Source of the DNA: Arion vulgaris
Lineage: Eukaryota; Mollusca; Gastropoda; Stylommatophora; Arionidae
NCBI GenBank assembly: GCA_020796225.1
Contig: CM036754.1
Location: forward strand, 19,544,867 to 19,608,866
DNA: 64,000 nucleotides
Direction: 5' to 3'
Part shown: positions 54,640-64,000 of the stretch, in pieces
How positions within the stretch are numbered: the stretch's first letter is position 1
Layout of the letters: the number at the start of each line of letters is the position of its first letter
Notes under the pieces: generated by a model
What the model saw: only the letters and a program-made list of their open reading frames with translations
Told to the model about the DNA's origin: nothing
Database searches by the model: none
Translations under genes and position numbers: made by a program

Positions 54640-55120
54640 ATCAAGTTATTCATTTATTTCGAAAAATCTTGCATATATTAAGATCTCATTTTTGTAAATA
54701 TGTTGCATTTTTGTTTTTTCGTGAAAAATTGTTTCATATATTAACAATTCATTTTTTAAATAAAAATGTATATATTAATTCATTTTTGGTAAAATTGTTG
54801 TATATATTAGCAACTAATTTTTTGGGGTAAAATGTTGCAATTAACAATTCATTTTCTGTAGAAATGTTGTATATATATTAACAGTTCATTATTGTGTGTA
54901 GTAGAAATGTTATATATAGAAATTAATACAACATGTTTTATCAAGATGTTGCATATATTACATTTTTTGTTTTATGTAAAGATGTTGCATTTATCACATT
55001 TTTTTATGTAAAGATGTTGCATATATTACATTTTTGTTTTATGTAAAGATGTTGCATATATTACATTTTTGTTTTATGTAAAGATGTTGCATATATTACA
55101 TTTTTGTTTTATGTAAAAAT
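54640..55120. repeat. AT-rich 35-bp array with a homogeneous right end
   Basis: At 54945-55120, five near-identical units of GATGTTGCATATATTACATT plus TTTGTTTTATGTAAA. Leftward to about 54640 the units become degenerate (TTGTATATATTAACAATTCA variants). Confidence 0.9.
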
Positions 55121-55132
55121 AACTAATTCCTC

Positions 55133-55696
55133 GAAAAATCTGGCCAGCAATGGCGGAATGCGGGAGGGCCGTTAAGAGTCAGAACTGTTTGATTCTGAAC
55201 ACGACTTTGCTAGCGCATTTTCGCCATGTTTGGTCGGTATTTTCCGGTTTCGTTTACCGAGCTACTGAGTTAGTGCTTGAGCAACGCTGTGAGCTATGAC
55301 TGTTACATGGAATGCTTTTGCTGTGTCAACCGTGCATTTGTTTTGTGTATTCAGAAAATGGCGGACAGCGGTTATGACGAACAAGCTCAATCTGCCGTAT
55401 GCAGTTATATTGCGAGTGCAGAAAGCTGGATTTTGTCATGATTGATGTTCCCTTCGACAAGAATTGCAATTCAAGTGATGAACAGTTTTGTATTGCTACA
55501 TTAGCAACGGCCATATGCATTTTATGCGGTGCAGGTTGCTTTTTGTGGCGATACGCGGCTGTTTCATTCTGGAATTAGTTCACACAGGAAACATTTCACA
55601 GTTGTTAGCATTTCGTGTGATTTTCATTGGCACAAGAACGGAGCAATTATGGGGTGACCCATTGCAGTGAAGTTGGAACCGTACTTATGAACTATG
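55133..55696 (+). other. 564-bp insertion of unknown identity
   Basis: Flanked by exact 12-bp direct repeats AACTAATTCCTC (55121-55132 and 55697-55708). More GC-rich than its surroundings. Plus-strand pieces read MADSGYDEQAQSAVCSYIAS (start context AAAATGGCGG) and, in another frame, FVMIDVPFDKNCN and ATLATAICILCGAGCF. No A-tail, inverted ends or known domain was seen. It could be a retroposed transcript or part of an element. Confidence 0.55.
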
Positions 55697-55799
55697 AACT
55701 AATTCCTCTAGATATCAGTTATCTAATCACACAAACATGCCCATTTTATACTTTCTTTTTGTGGTAGTATGTCGTAACAAGGAACAGTTAGTTTGGCAG

Positions 55800-56030
55800 A
55801 AAATTCGTGACATATCCTTTACAAGACGTCACAATCACAGTAAACGACTCGTTGATTTTCTAGGTACCACTTATACATTCCGTAGTTTGCCATTGCTTTC
55901 TTAAAGGTGAGGTTTATTTTATCGTTCGTAAAAAACTCCACGGGAATAAATTTGCTTCCAAATGCCCTCCGCGGAGTTTGAGTTCACTATCGCTAAGTCA
56001 CATTCGCACACACAGACCCACACATCACAT
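55800..56030 (-). mobile_element. SINE-H, diverged
   Basis: GTTGATTTTCTAGGTACCAC, CGTAGTTTGCCATTGC and CATATCCTTTACAAGACG in minus-strand SINE-H order. The B box is decayed. Confidence 0.8.
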
Positions 56031-56190
56031 TAATGTCAAGGTTTCTACCTGTGGTAGTATGTCATGATACTGGATATCCAAACATTTATGGGTACAACTT
56101 ATTATCTATCAGACTGTTATGTGTCGTATTTACGCCATAAACAAAACTTGTAATTTAAAAAATGATATTACATTTGAGTCAACCATTGTT

Positions 56191-56447
56191 CTTCTTCTGC
56201 GAACGCTCCATATCGACCACTTGTTAACCACTCTTTGTGATTTGTATGTGATCTGAGCCTAAGAGCGATTTACGTTGTGTCAATTATGTGCCTACGAGTA
56301 GGCCAGCACATCCGATTTCTGCGATGCTTTTTATTTACTGGGGTAGCTTCCCTAGACTTTGCATCAGTCGCCTCTTATGACATGCCTTGTAGGTTGCAGT
56401 GGTACTATTCTTTGCTTCCCTTGCTGGCCTCGGCACCACACGAGCGC
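56191..56447 (-). mobile_element. SINE-B, complete, with perfect TSD
   Basis: Flanked by exact 9-bp ACCATTGTT (56182-56190 and 56448-56456). Confidence 0.95.
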
Positions 56448-56654
56448 ACCATTGTTAAATATGTAGTAATGGATCTGTAATATGAAAACTTCACCTTAGA
56501 ATCTAAAAACGTAAAATTGATTTCACTTCACCAGACTGTACACCATATTGTTCAATCCCTCGCAGCAGAATGGACACACTATCTGCCTCGGGAACGCAAA
56601 GGAAAGGACACACTATCTGCAAAGAATATTGTACAAAGCACGAATTCCCGCAAC

Positions 56655-56775
56655 AATTCTAGAGATCTCTGGAGAAAATAACCTCAGGAACAGCAAAACC
56701 TTGTCCTGATTCAAACCCACGACCTTTGAAACGCAAGGCTACAGCTTAAGCACTTAACCACAGAGACCCAACGAA
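56655..56775 (-). mobile_element. SINE-I head fragment
   Basis: On the minus strand: GTGGTTAAGTGCTTAAGC (A-box-like), GGGTTTGAATCAGG (B-box-like), then CCAGAGATCTCTAG, the SINE-I post-head block. Confidence 0.65.
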
Positions 56776-56989
56776 GCTTCAACTGTTAATCCGACGTAAA
56801 AAAACACACAAAAACTATCAGAAATATTTTTTAAAGGTAGAAGTTGTTCGGAAATGATTAAAACAGATACCAGAAAACAACATGGTTGCTACAGAAACAA
56901 CTTTTGTCGCTGCTGTGAAAACTACTAACGAGATAAATATTTCTCTTCCTTCTGAAACGTAACTTACTTGGTAAAAACATGAAATCTAA

Positions 56990-57703
56990 ACATGAAATGG
57001 ATAATGAGAAAGAAAACAACAGCACTATTTGCCTTCTTATAATGAATCGACAAATAATGCCAAGGATAAAACGTACATGACAAAAGATATTTTTATCAAC
57101 CGAGAGAAAATAGAAAATGGGAACAGTTTTGAATATCTTCATTTACTGATAACAAGAGATGGAAATTGGATAAAGGAAATAAAAAGACGAACAAACATGG
57201 CTTTACATAAAATTAAACAACTAAAACAGTATGGAATGAGACTGACATGTAAACAAAGCTAAAAATACTAAGAGCATGCATATTCCCAGTGGCAACGTAT
57301 GCATGTGAAGCATGGGCATTTAATAAAGCAGTGGAAAACATATTTGTGCTTTTGAATATAAGTGTTACAGAAGAGTCCTTCGTATATCATGGACAGAGAA
57401 CAAAACAAATATATATCCAGACTGAACTCAAAATCAAAGAAAACTGGCTGATGCTACAAATAGAAATGAGAAAATTGAAAGATTTTGGACATATAAAAAG
57501 ACACGAATGGTTGGAGAAGACCGTCATGGAAGGAGGCATACGCGAAGAAAAGTAGAGGAAGACCACGAGAAGATAGATTCAGGATGTAACTGATGGTTTG
57601 AACATGGTGGTTGCAGAGGTGGGGCAGCTGGTCTATGAGAGAAAATTCCGAGGACTGTTGGGTGGCAAAGTTCTCCTTAGGACAAGCTATTTGATGATGA
57701 TGA
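56990..57703 (+). mobile_element. LINE-M ORF2 C-terminal third
   Basis: The longest LINE-M copy: INREKIENGNSFEYLHLLIT, EIKRRTNMALHKIKQLKQ, then after a shift FPVATYACEAWAFNKAVEN, YIQTELKIKENWLMLQIEMR, KDFGHIKRHEWLEKTVMEGG, a GRPRE block and a GQAI end. The stop at 57692-57694 is the first of four TGA triplets. The sections cover thumb, connection and basic tail; stops and frameshifts make it inactive. Confidence 0.87.
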
Positions 57704-57709
57704 ATCGAA

Positions 57710-57787
57710 TGTAAAATACAGGATTTAGAACTACACGATACGTATAATTGTAAAATACAGGATTTAGAACTACACGATACGTATAAT
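57710..57787. repeat. 39-bp direct duplication
   Basis: Two copies of TGTAAAATACAGGATTTAGA plus ACTACACGATACG, just after the LINE-M tail. Confidence 0.97.
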
Positions 57788-58069
57788 TAATGCAAAATTA
57801 TTGCTTAAATATACAATTGATAAAAGTATAAAGTTGAATTGAATAACACGCACTAACTGTAAGAAATAAGAACAGAATGAGCTGAACAACATAAACATGT
57901 TAGAGTGCTGACTATGAATTCGAGAGAAACTATGATCGGTCCCGGTTTCGGCATACTTAAGTCGACTTAGTAGAGCATCTGTGTATGCACCGTTAAGTTA
58001 GGAAATAGACTAGTTAACTAAGAGGAATGTAGACCACCTATCTTCAATTGTTAGGGTCGACTAATATGA

Positions 58070-58145
58070 TAGTAGCAGTGGTAATAGTTGTAGTGGTAGT
58101 AGTTGTAGTGGTAGTAGTTGTAGTGGTAGTAGTTGTAGTAGTAGA
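58070..58145. repeat. 15-bp GTAGTG-type repeat
   Basis: GTAGTGGTAGTAGTT repeated about four times. Confidence 0.95.
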
Positions 58146-59049
58146 ATAGGAGACACACTTGGAGAATGAATGAAGGGCATCGGAGAGACTTATACGTGGA
58201 AGATTGATAAGGAGAAAAGGAATGACACAGAATAAGAAAACATATGAGATGAAAGGTACATTAAAAAAACATCAGGAACAGTTCACATGCAAAGTAAGAA
58301 AGTAGATGCGAAACAAAATTCAGGTTAACAAAACTAACGTCTCTCCAAGATTACCTCAGATAATACAATGTTTTTACAGCAGAACTTACACATTTCTGTA
58401 AAAGAGATTTATTCAGGTAATGTCAGAACTTGTGATAGAATCGTGATAAAACAAGGACAGATGAGCAGTAAGCACATTGGAGAAGTGTATAACATAGACA
58501 GAAATGATAACTCCTTAGAGGACTAAACCCCGAAAAATGAGATTTTAATGTGTAAGGATAAGATGGGTTAGGATTAGATGTATATTTCTGGGACGTAGAA
58601 CAAGGACAAGAATTGTATCAGATCCATGTCATTCATTAACTCCATGTTTTCATTAATGCTAAATAATAATAATAATCCTTTCAGTTTCTTCTATTGATTA
58701 GTCTAAAACAACCATACATCCTGATTTTATGTTTTCTGTTATTCTTTCAAAGTTATTCCCTATCTTTCCAATCGCAATACCATCTGTTTCAAGCTTTCTC
58801 CATTACGACTTTTTTATTATTCAAGTCTCTGTTTTTACTTCATCGAGGACTTCAGAGTGAGACCCGTCTTGTTCAACTATTTGCTGTTTTTCTTAATGTA
58901 TATTTTACCAAACACTAACTTTATCTCCTTTTACTTATGTTTTTTTCATGGTTTGTGTGTGTGTGTGTGTGTCACCAGCTCATTATATGTGACTTTACCA
59001 TTGCATTTCACATTGTTTTTCTATGCAAGTACCAATTTATAAATATAAT
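58146..59049. other. Unassigned kilobase
   Basis: (GT)n at 58954-58972. Hydrophobic short frames at 58694-59042 have no recognised domain. Confidence 0.4.
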
Positions 59050-59310
59050 GATATTTCTATACTACGCATGCTGTTTATACTTTACTTATCATTTCTATAC
59101 TTAGCTTGGGATTTATACTTTACTTATCATTTCTATACTTAGCTTGGGATTTATACTTTACTTATCATTTCTACACTTAGCATGCTGTTTATACTTTTCA
59201 TATCATTTCTATATTTAGTTTAGCATGGTATTTATACTTTTCTTATCATTTCTATACTTAGCTTAGCATGGTGTTTATACTTGTTCTTATCCTTTCTATA
59301 CTATGCATGG
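59050..59310. repeat. 38-43 bp minisatellite, about six units
   Basis: Units share TATCATTTCTATACTTAGC and TTTATACTT; a TTAGCATGG insertion lengthens the right-hand units. Confidence 0.92.
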
Positions 59311-59439
59311 CGTCCATGTATTTCTGTGAAAAGTTGTGACCTTGGAAAACAATTGATAGAAACACAGTAGAACGACAATAATGGAAATCCTTCGAGGAAG
59401 CCGTGTGTGTCCTAAACTGGACACGAAGAGGATAAGTCA

Positions 59440-59745
59440 TTCTTCTTGTTTCTTCTTTTGTCGTCACACTGCTACCAGGTTGTTGCCCAAGGTCATGGTT
59501 TTCTGTTTTTCCCTTGCTCTGTTCTGGTGGCTTGGGTGAATGTTATTTTGCTCTTTGACAGGATTCTGCTATGCCATCTAACCATCTTTTCGTGGTCTCT
59601 TTCTCCCTTCTTTCTTGATGTTCTGTTGTAGAAGGTTCTGTATACTGTGTAATTTGGGTGCATTCGTATTAAGCGGCCAAACCACTTCAGTCTTTGTTTC
59701 TCAATGTAATTCAAGCAAATTTCGGTGCCAACGTTCTTTCTTACG
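59440..59745 (-). mobile_element. LINE-P ORF2 C-terminus
   Basis: On the minus strand: EICLNYIEKQRLKWFGRLIR, MHPNYTVYRTFYNRTS, then a frameshift in the GRPRK region and KITFTQATRTEQGKNRKP. Tail in GAAGAAACAAGAAG. The sister copy lies in the 33-bp satellite. Confidence 0.83.
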
Positions 59746-59907
59746 CTGATGTTGGTGACTCTGTCTTTTCTGGTGTTGTTGATAACTTTATAGTTTAGTA
59801 TAGTAACAAACATTACAGAATAAAATCGAATCGTTTGAACAGTGCAATATAGAAATCATAGAACTTCCTGAAACCAAAGAAGGGGGAAAACACCCACAAG
59901 ACCTTAC

Positions 59908-60470
59908 CTTAAAAACATTGACGTTGACATATGAACAACATTGACGTTGACATATGAACAACATTGACGTTGACATATGAACAACATTGACGTTGACATG
60001 TGAACAACATTGACGTTGACATATGAACAACATTGACGTTGACATATGAACAACATTGACGTTGACATATGAACAACATTGATGTTGACATATGAACAAC
60101 ATTGACGTTGACATGTGAACAACATTGACGTTGACATATGAACAACATTGACGTTGACATATGAACAACATTGACGTTGACATATGAACAACATTGACGT
60201 TGACATATGAACAACATTGACGTTGACATGTGAACAACATTGACGTTGACATGTGAACAACATTGACGTTGACATGAAAACATTGACGTTGACATATGAA
60301 CAACATTGACGTTGACATATGAACAACATTGACGTTGACATATAAACAACATTGACGTTGACATATGAACAACATTGACGTGATATGAACACCATTGACG
60401 TTGACATATGAACAACATTGACGTTGACATATGAACAACATTGACGTTGACATATGAACAACATTGAGCA
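59908..60470. repeat. 23-bp satellite, about 24 units
   Basis: Unit AACATTGACGTTGACATATG plus AAC; minor class with CATGTG, and rare shortened units at 60262-60290 and 60380-60390. Since 23 is not divisible by 3, each minus-strand frame cycles through all three; none contains a stop, so long frames arise in all three minus-strand phases. These are not regarded as genes. Confidence 0.97.
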
Positions 60471-60639
60471 TTATGGGAGTTTTGCTGATTTAGAAAGAGC
60501 AATGATGACGTACATGGAAAAATATACAGAGGGCGATCAAGATAACAGTGGTATTATGACATTTAAAAAACCTTCAACTCGAGGATGGTGAATGTGGGAG
60601 AACTGACCAGAGATTGAGAGTAAAGATTTAAGCGATCAG

Positions 60640-60900
60640 GGATCTTCTTATTCGAGCGCTCTATATCGACCACTTGTTAACCACTCTGTGTAATTTGTAT
60701 GTGATCTGAGCCTAAGAGCGATTGTATGTTGTGCCAGTTATGCGCCTACAAGTAGGCCAGCACATCCGATTTTGCGATGCTTTTTATTTACTAGGGTAGC
60801 ATCTCTAGTGCCTACATCAGTCGCTTCTTATGACATGCATTGTAGGTCACAGTGGTACTATTCTTTGCTTCCCTTTCGGGCCCCGCACCACACGGGCGGG
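60640..60900 (-). mobile_element. SINE-B
   Basis: Minus-strand copy. Flanks TAAGCGATCAG (60629-60639) and TAAGTGATGAG (60901-60911) match at 9 of 11. The GAA tail is short. Confidence 0.92.
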
Positions 60901-61025
60901 TAAGTGATGAGAGCTTAGGTCTACATAGGACATACTACATGCGGATGAACAATAATATAAAAATATATAATAGTAAATAAGTAAAACATAAATTTGAATT
61001 GAATAAAAATAAATTAAAGATGTAA

Positions 61026-61222
61026 TGTGGGACGGGTTAGCGTAATGCTTTACCGCTCGTCTATCAACTCGGACACAAGAAGGTTGTGGGTTCAATCCCC
61101 TATTCGGCGCTCCATACGAGAGTAAAGAAAATGGCCCTACTACCTCCTGCATACTAGGGTCTAGAAACTTGAAGTGGTTTCTTACCCTGAGGTCTGAATA
61201 GGCTAAGTGAAATTGTATTTCT
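61026..61222 (+). mobile_element. SINE-J, tRNA-derived, good boxes
   Basis: A-box-like GGTTAGCGTAATGC and a canonical B box GGGTTCAATCCCC, then CTACCTCCTGCATACTAGG and TTACCCTGAGGTCTGA. Confidence 0.85.
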
Positions 61223-61257
61223 TAATGCACATAATGTCCTTCAAAATAGGTTTGTGT

Positions 61258-61375
61258 ATATTGATTGGTTATTGAACTCACGTCACAACACTCCAGGCAG
61301 GCTAATAGGTACTCAGTCTCTTCCAACAGATGTCGAATGGTATGCATACTGATGATTCCCGTTGCTCGCAGGTTA
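61258..61375 (+). repeat. Dispersed repeat W
   Basis: Second copy of the 19105-19220 sequence. It follows SINE-J closely, but SINE-J at 42425 has no W, so they are separate units. Confidence 0.65.
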
Positions 61376-61940
61376 AAAACACTCCTCTCTCTATCTCTCA
61401 AGTTCTACTTCTACAACGTTTGTATCTATTAATATTCGTTGTTGTTTACTTTTAAAGAAACAATAACTTAAAAAAAGAACTTCTATTCTTGTACATATGC
61501 ACGAAACAAAATATTTCAGACGTATCATGTTTGTTAACAGACATGTGATAATAAACAAGTCAAGCCCTACTCAATCGCTCTTGTTCAACATTCAACGAGC
61601 AGGCACAGTTATTTTAACCCATTTAACACAACGAGAAATTGACATAAGCAATAGGTGCAAACAAATTGAGAAGTAAAAAACTCACGCTGTGATACTGTGA
61701 AATTTATCAGACTAAGAAGGATCAAGTGTTTCTAGAAACAATCCCTTTGACTGACAATCCTGTTTCAGTTTTGTAAAATATGTTAGCACCAAACATGATC
61801 TCATCGGTAAATTTTGTTAGTTTTGTTGCTGACTTTGCTAACGATTTAGATGTGTTGCCGAATAACAGGTGCCTGTGGGGTTAGTACGCAGCTTTTTAGT
61901 GATCAGATAACAGGTTCAAGTCTTTTGGAATTCTACATCG
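61376..61940. other. Unassigned interval
   Basis: No match found. Confidence 0.35.
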
Positions 61941-61948
61941 CTCACACG

Positions 61949-62107
61949 AAGTGGCGGCTTGTGATCATTTTTGCTGGTGGGGCCAGATATTTTTTTCCTG
62001 ATATATCATGGATTTTGGATTCTATATTTTAATTTATAAAATAATAAATACATGTTATACATTATTTTTAGTGGGGCCAGACCCCACTGGCCCACGAGCC
62101 GCCACTG
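61949..62107 (+). mobile_element. hAT-like MITE, family 3
   Basis: 159 bp with ends AAGTGGCGGCTTGTG and CACGAGCCGCCACTG. Flanks CTCACACG (61941-61948) and CTTACATG (62108-62115) match at 6 of 8, the differences being C/T. Shares TACATGTTA.CATTATTTTT with the 44 kb copy. Confidence 0.88.
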
Positions 62108-62149
62108 CTTACATGGTTTCCATATTCCAGCCGTCTCAGACATCACTGA

Positions 62150-62480
62150 CTATCTATCTATTCTCTAATCCTGTTTTGCCTTTCAGCGTCAGGTAGAAAA
62201 AAGGAGACACGTGGAAGCGAGCCTCTTTATGCCCCTTGTCTTTCTTTCTATTCTTCAATCCTGATTTGCCTCACAGCTTCATGGTAAGAAGAGATTTCAA
62301 ACACGGGCTTTTGTGTGCACTTCTTAAATAGTGTCTTTCGTCGCCTCTTTTATCTCTCACGTCCACCTTTTGTTAGGCCTACGTTTTGATTTGTATCCAC
62401 TGTATCGGAGTAACATTGCTCTTTGTGGCACACTGTCTGTTGGTAATCTACATAAACATTGTTTACATGCTTGGAATGCC
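62150..62480 (-). mobile_element. LINE-X fragment with readable tail
   Basis: On the minus strand: CLCRLPTDSVPQRAMLLRYS, GYKSKRRPNKRWT, then decayed sequence. Best evidence that the X family is ORF2-derived. A partial duplication of the AATCCTG.TTTGCCT segment lies at 62167-62300. Confidence 0.78.
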
Positions 62481-62763
62481 AGCTCTGTCCAGAACTTCTT
62501 TATTTGAGAAAGGATATTGCTACCTAATGTCGTATAATCGTCTGAGACAGCGCGTGTGAAAGGTGTTAAAGCAAAGCACATCAGTTTTGCTGTTTGCTGT
62601 TCTGTGTTTGCCATCTGAGAGCATGCACGAAAATTGCAGTCTTTTTTATCCCGGGGCAAATATCAAGACTTTTACCTTTTTCTAGTTCCACATTTTAAAG
62701 AAAATATTTTTACGGATTCTCTTTAAAATTCAACATAACTGATTGATTTGATGCGACAAGGAG

Positions 62764-62942
62764 CAGGGCTGTGCCGTGTTATGAAACAGAGAGACGGCCT
62801 CATCAAGCGGATCGTAAGGGGGGCGGCATAAGCAGCGACATCAAAATCACAATTAATTGTTATTTTAAAGAAAACAAGGGACGGCATTGCATTATCAAGG
62901 TAAGACTTGCATCATACTGAGAAAATATACCGCACGGTCCTG
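62764..62942 (+). mobile_element. hAT-like MITE, family 1, perfect TSD
   Basis: 179 bp, starts CAGGGCTGTGCCGT and ends ACCGCACGGTCCTG, inverted at 10 of 14 positions. Exact 8-bp duplications ACAAGGAG at 62756-62763 and 62943-62950. Confidence 0.95.
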
Positions 62943-63033
62943 ACAAGGAGCGTAATGACATGATCTATATATATTTTTCTATTGCTGAAAGAACCAGGAA
63001 TGAAAGGAAATTGTGATGATTAGTCTTCTTATT

Positions 63034-63515
63034 ATTAGACTGTCCTATGTATGTCCTCCATAGAAAGAAATGCTGGCCCTACAACCCAACACTACATTCC
63101 AAACTACATGGCACCAGAGATGAACTCCAGACAATAATCGACTTCATCATAAGAACGCGTCTAACGGTATCACCATCAAAACTACATGGCACCAGAGATG
63201 AACTCCAGACAACAATCGACTTCACCTGAAGAAAGCGTCTAACGGTATCACCATCAAAACTACATGGCACCAGAGATGAGTTCTAGACAACAATCGACTT
63301 CATCATAAGAACGCGTCTAACGGTATCACCATCAAAACTACATGGCACCAGAGATGAGCTTCAGACAACAATCGACTTCATCATAAGAACGCGTCTAACG
63401 GTATCACCATCAAAACTACATGGCACCAGAGATGAGCTTCAGACAACAATCGACTTCATCTGAAGAAAGCGTCTAACGGTATCACCATCAAAATAGCGAT
63501 CGCAAAGAAGAAGTC
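63034..63515 (+). mobile_element. LINE-Q ORF2 terminus with amplified end
   Basis: The plus strand reads LDCPMYVLHRKKCWPYNPTL, then KLHGTRDELQTIIDFIIRTR and LTV, then repeats of the last segment, and ends CAAAATAGCGATCGCAAAG-AAGAAG. This is the ORF2 end and (GAA)n tail of the family at 3237-4010, in the opposite orientation. Confidence 0.85.
63100..63495. repeat. 78-bp tandem array inside LINE-Q
   Basis: Five units containing CTACATGGCACCAGAGATGA and AACGCGTCTAACGGTATCAC. Period 78 keeps the KLHGTRDELQ frame open across units, unlike the 79-bp array at 3258. Confidence 0.95.
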
Positions 63516-64000
63516 TTCATACTCATTCTTTTTTTTACCATATTCTCAATCGATGCTTCGGAAGATCTAAAACGGCCGATTCCGATATGAGTGGATATTG
63601 TCTGTTGAAGTTTCTAATCTTCAGAGCCTGACATAAACCTACTATTCTGGACAAGCGAGAGCTCGGGGCACCACTGTGATTGCTGACAGGATTGCATTAA
63701 CATCATCGATCGTTGAAGAGTTGAAGATGGATAGGGAGAACGTTCTTTGGTTTCTTGGACGAGCTTCAGTTTGATGAAAATATTACAATTGATGTTCAAT
63801 CTATCCATTGATTTCATGAATTTGGAGTTACACGTTGTACAAGCACAGCTAGAAGTCTGAGAGGCAGAATGATGAGTGTGTTTAACCATCTAATCACGGG
63901 AACCGTCAGCATGCTTACACTGAACATCAGCTGATAGGGAAGATGGAACTTATTACCTATGCGTTTGCCTTGAGTAGTATCTCTCTCTCGCGATCACCGC
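63516..64000. other. Unassigned right edge
   Basis: A 91-codon minus-strand frame (63614-63889) has no recognised domain. Nothing else seen. Confidence 0.35.

Noticed and set aside
59788..60502. Three overlapping minus-strand frames of 186-227 codons as genes
   Set aside because: They are the same 23-bp satellite read in three registers, with unrelated flanks.

Overview
This is an animal nuclear DNA window, AT-rich and made almost entirely of repeats. The density of tRNA-derived SINEs, 3' fragments of many non-LTR retrotransposon (LINE) lineages, hAT-type MITEs and minisatellites suggests a mollusc, possibly a gastropod. That is an inference from repeat style, with moderate to low confidence; no host gene is recognisable. 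The best host-exon candidates are weak (minus strand 11088-11521, plus strand 43650-43898). No rRNA, functional tRNA, bacterial operon or CRISPR array was seen.

Family names used here are local. SINE-A starts GCCCGAGTGGTT and ends GAACGCAAAGAAGAAG. SINE-B ends GGTCGATATGGAGCGTTCGAAGAAG. SINE-D is a chimera of an A/B-like head and a LINE ORF2 end. A, B and D share a block resembling GGCATGTCGTAAGAGGCGAC. SINE-C (ends AGCACTTGAGC-type block plus poly-A on its sense strand), SINE-H, SINE-I (ends in ATCA/ATTG repeats), SINE-J and SINE-K are other families; their best copies carry Pol III-like A and B boxes. LINE families (L, M, N, P, Q, R, S, V, X, Y and unnamed ones) are represented only by 5'-truncated ORF2 ends: RNase H, GRPR-type basic blocks, KLYG/KLWG...T..FI ends, and C2H2 fingers. 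No intact reverse transcriptase catalytic core was found. Three hAT-like MITE families each have two copies; three of the six copies have exact or 7/8 target-site duplications of 8 bp in addition to one exact pair each noted in the entries.

Layout: 1-5 kb has LINE-X, a 38-bp higher-order minisatellite, LINE-M and LINE-Q. 5.7-8 kb is a 33-bp satellite interrupted by LINE-P. 8-16 kb is SINE-rich with several minisatellites and a SINE-A nested in SINE-D. 17-19 kb is a pyrimidine-rich 31-bp array. 19-46 kb holds most SINE copies, MITEs and RNase H LINE remnants. 46.3-49.8 kb is a roughly 75-bp satellite that decays toward its right end. 50-64 kb holds LINE remnants, 45-bp, 35-bp and 23-bp arrays, MITEs, and an inverted second copy of LINE-Q.

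Functionally the window reads as a sink for target-primed retrotransposition. Several LINE and SINE families converge on the same (GAA)n 3' tail, others use (TGA)4 whose first unit is the ORF2 stop codon, and SINEs repeatedly insert inside one another. Many arrays show one-base length noise, so some decay may be assembly or consensus error rather than biology.
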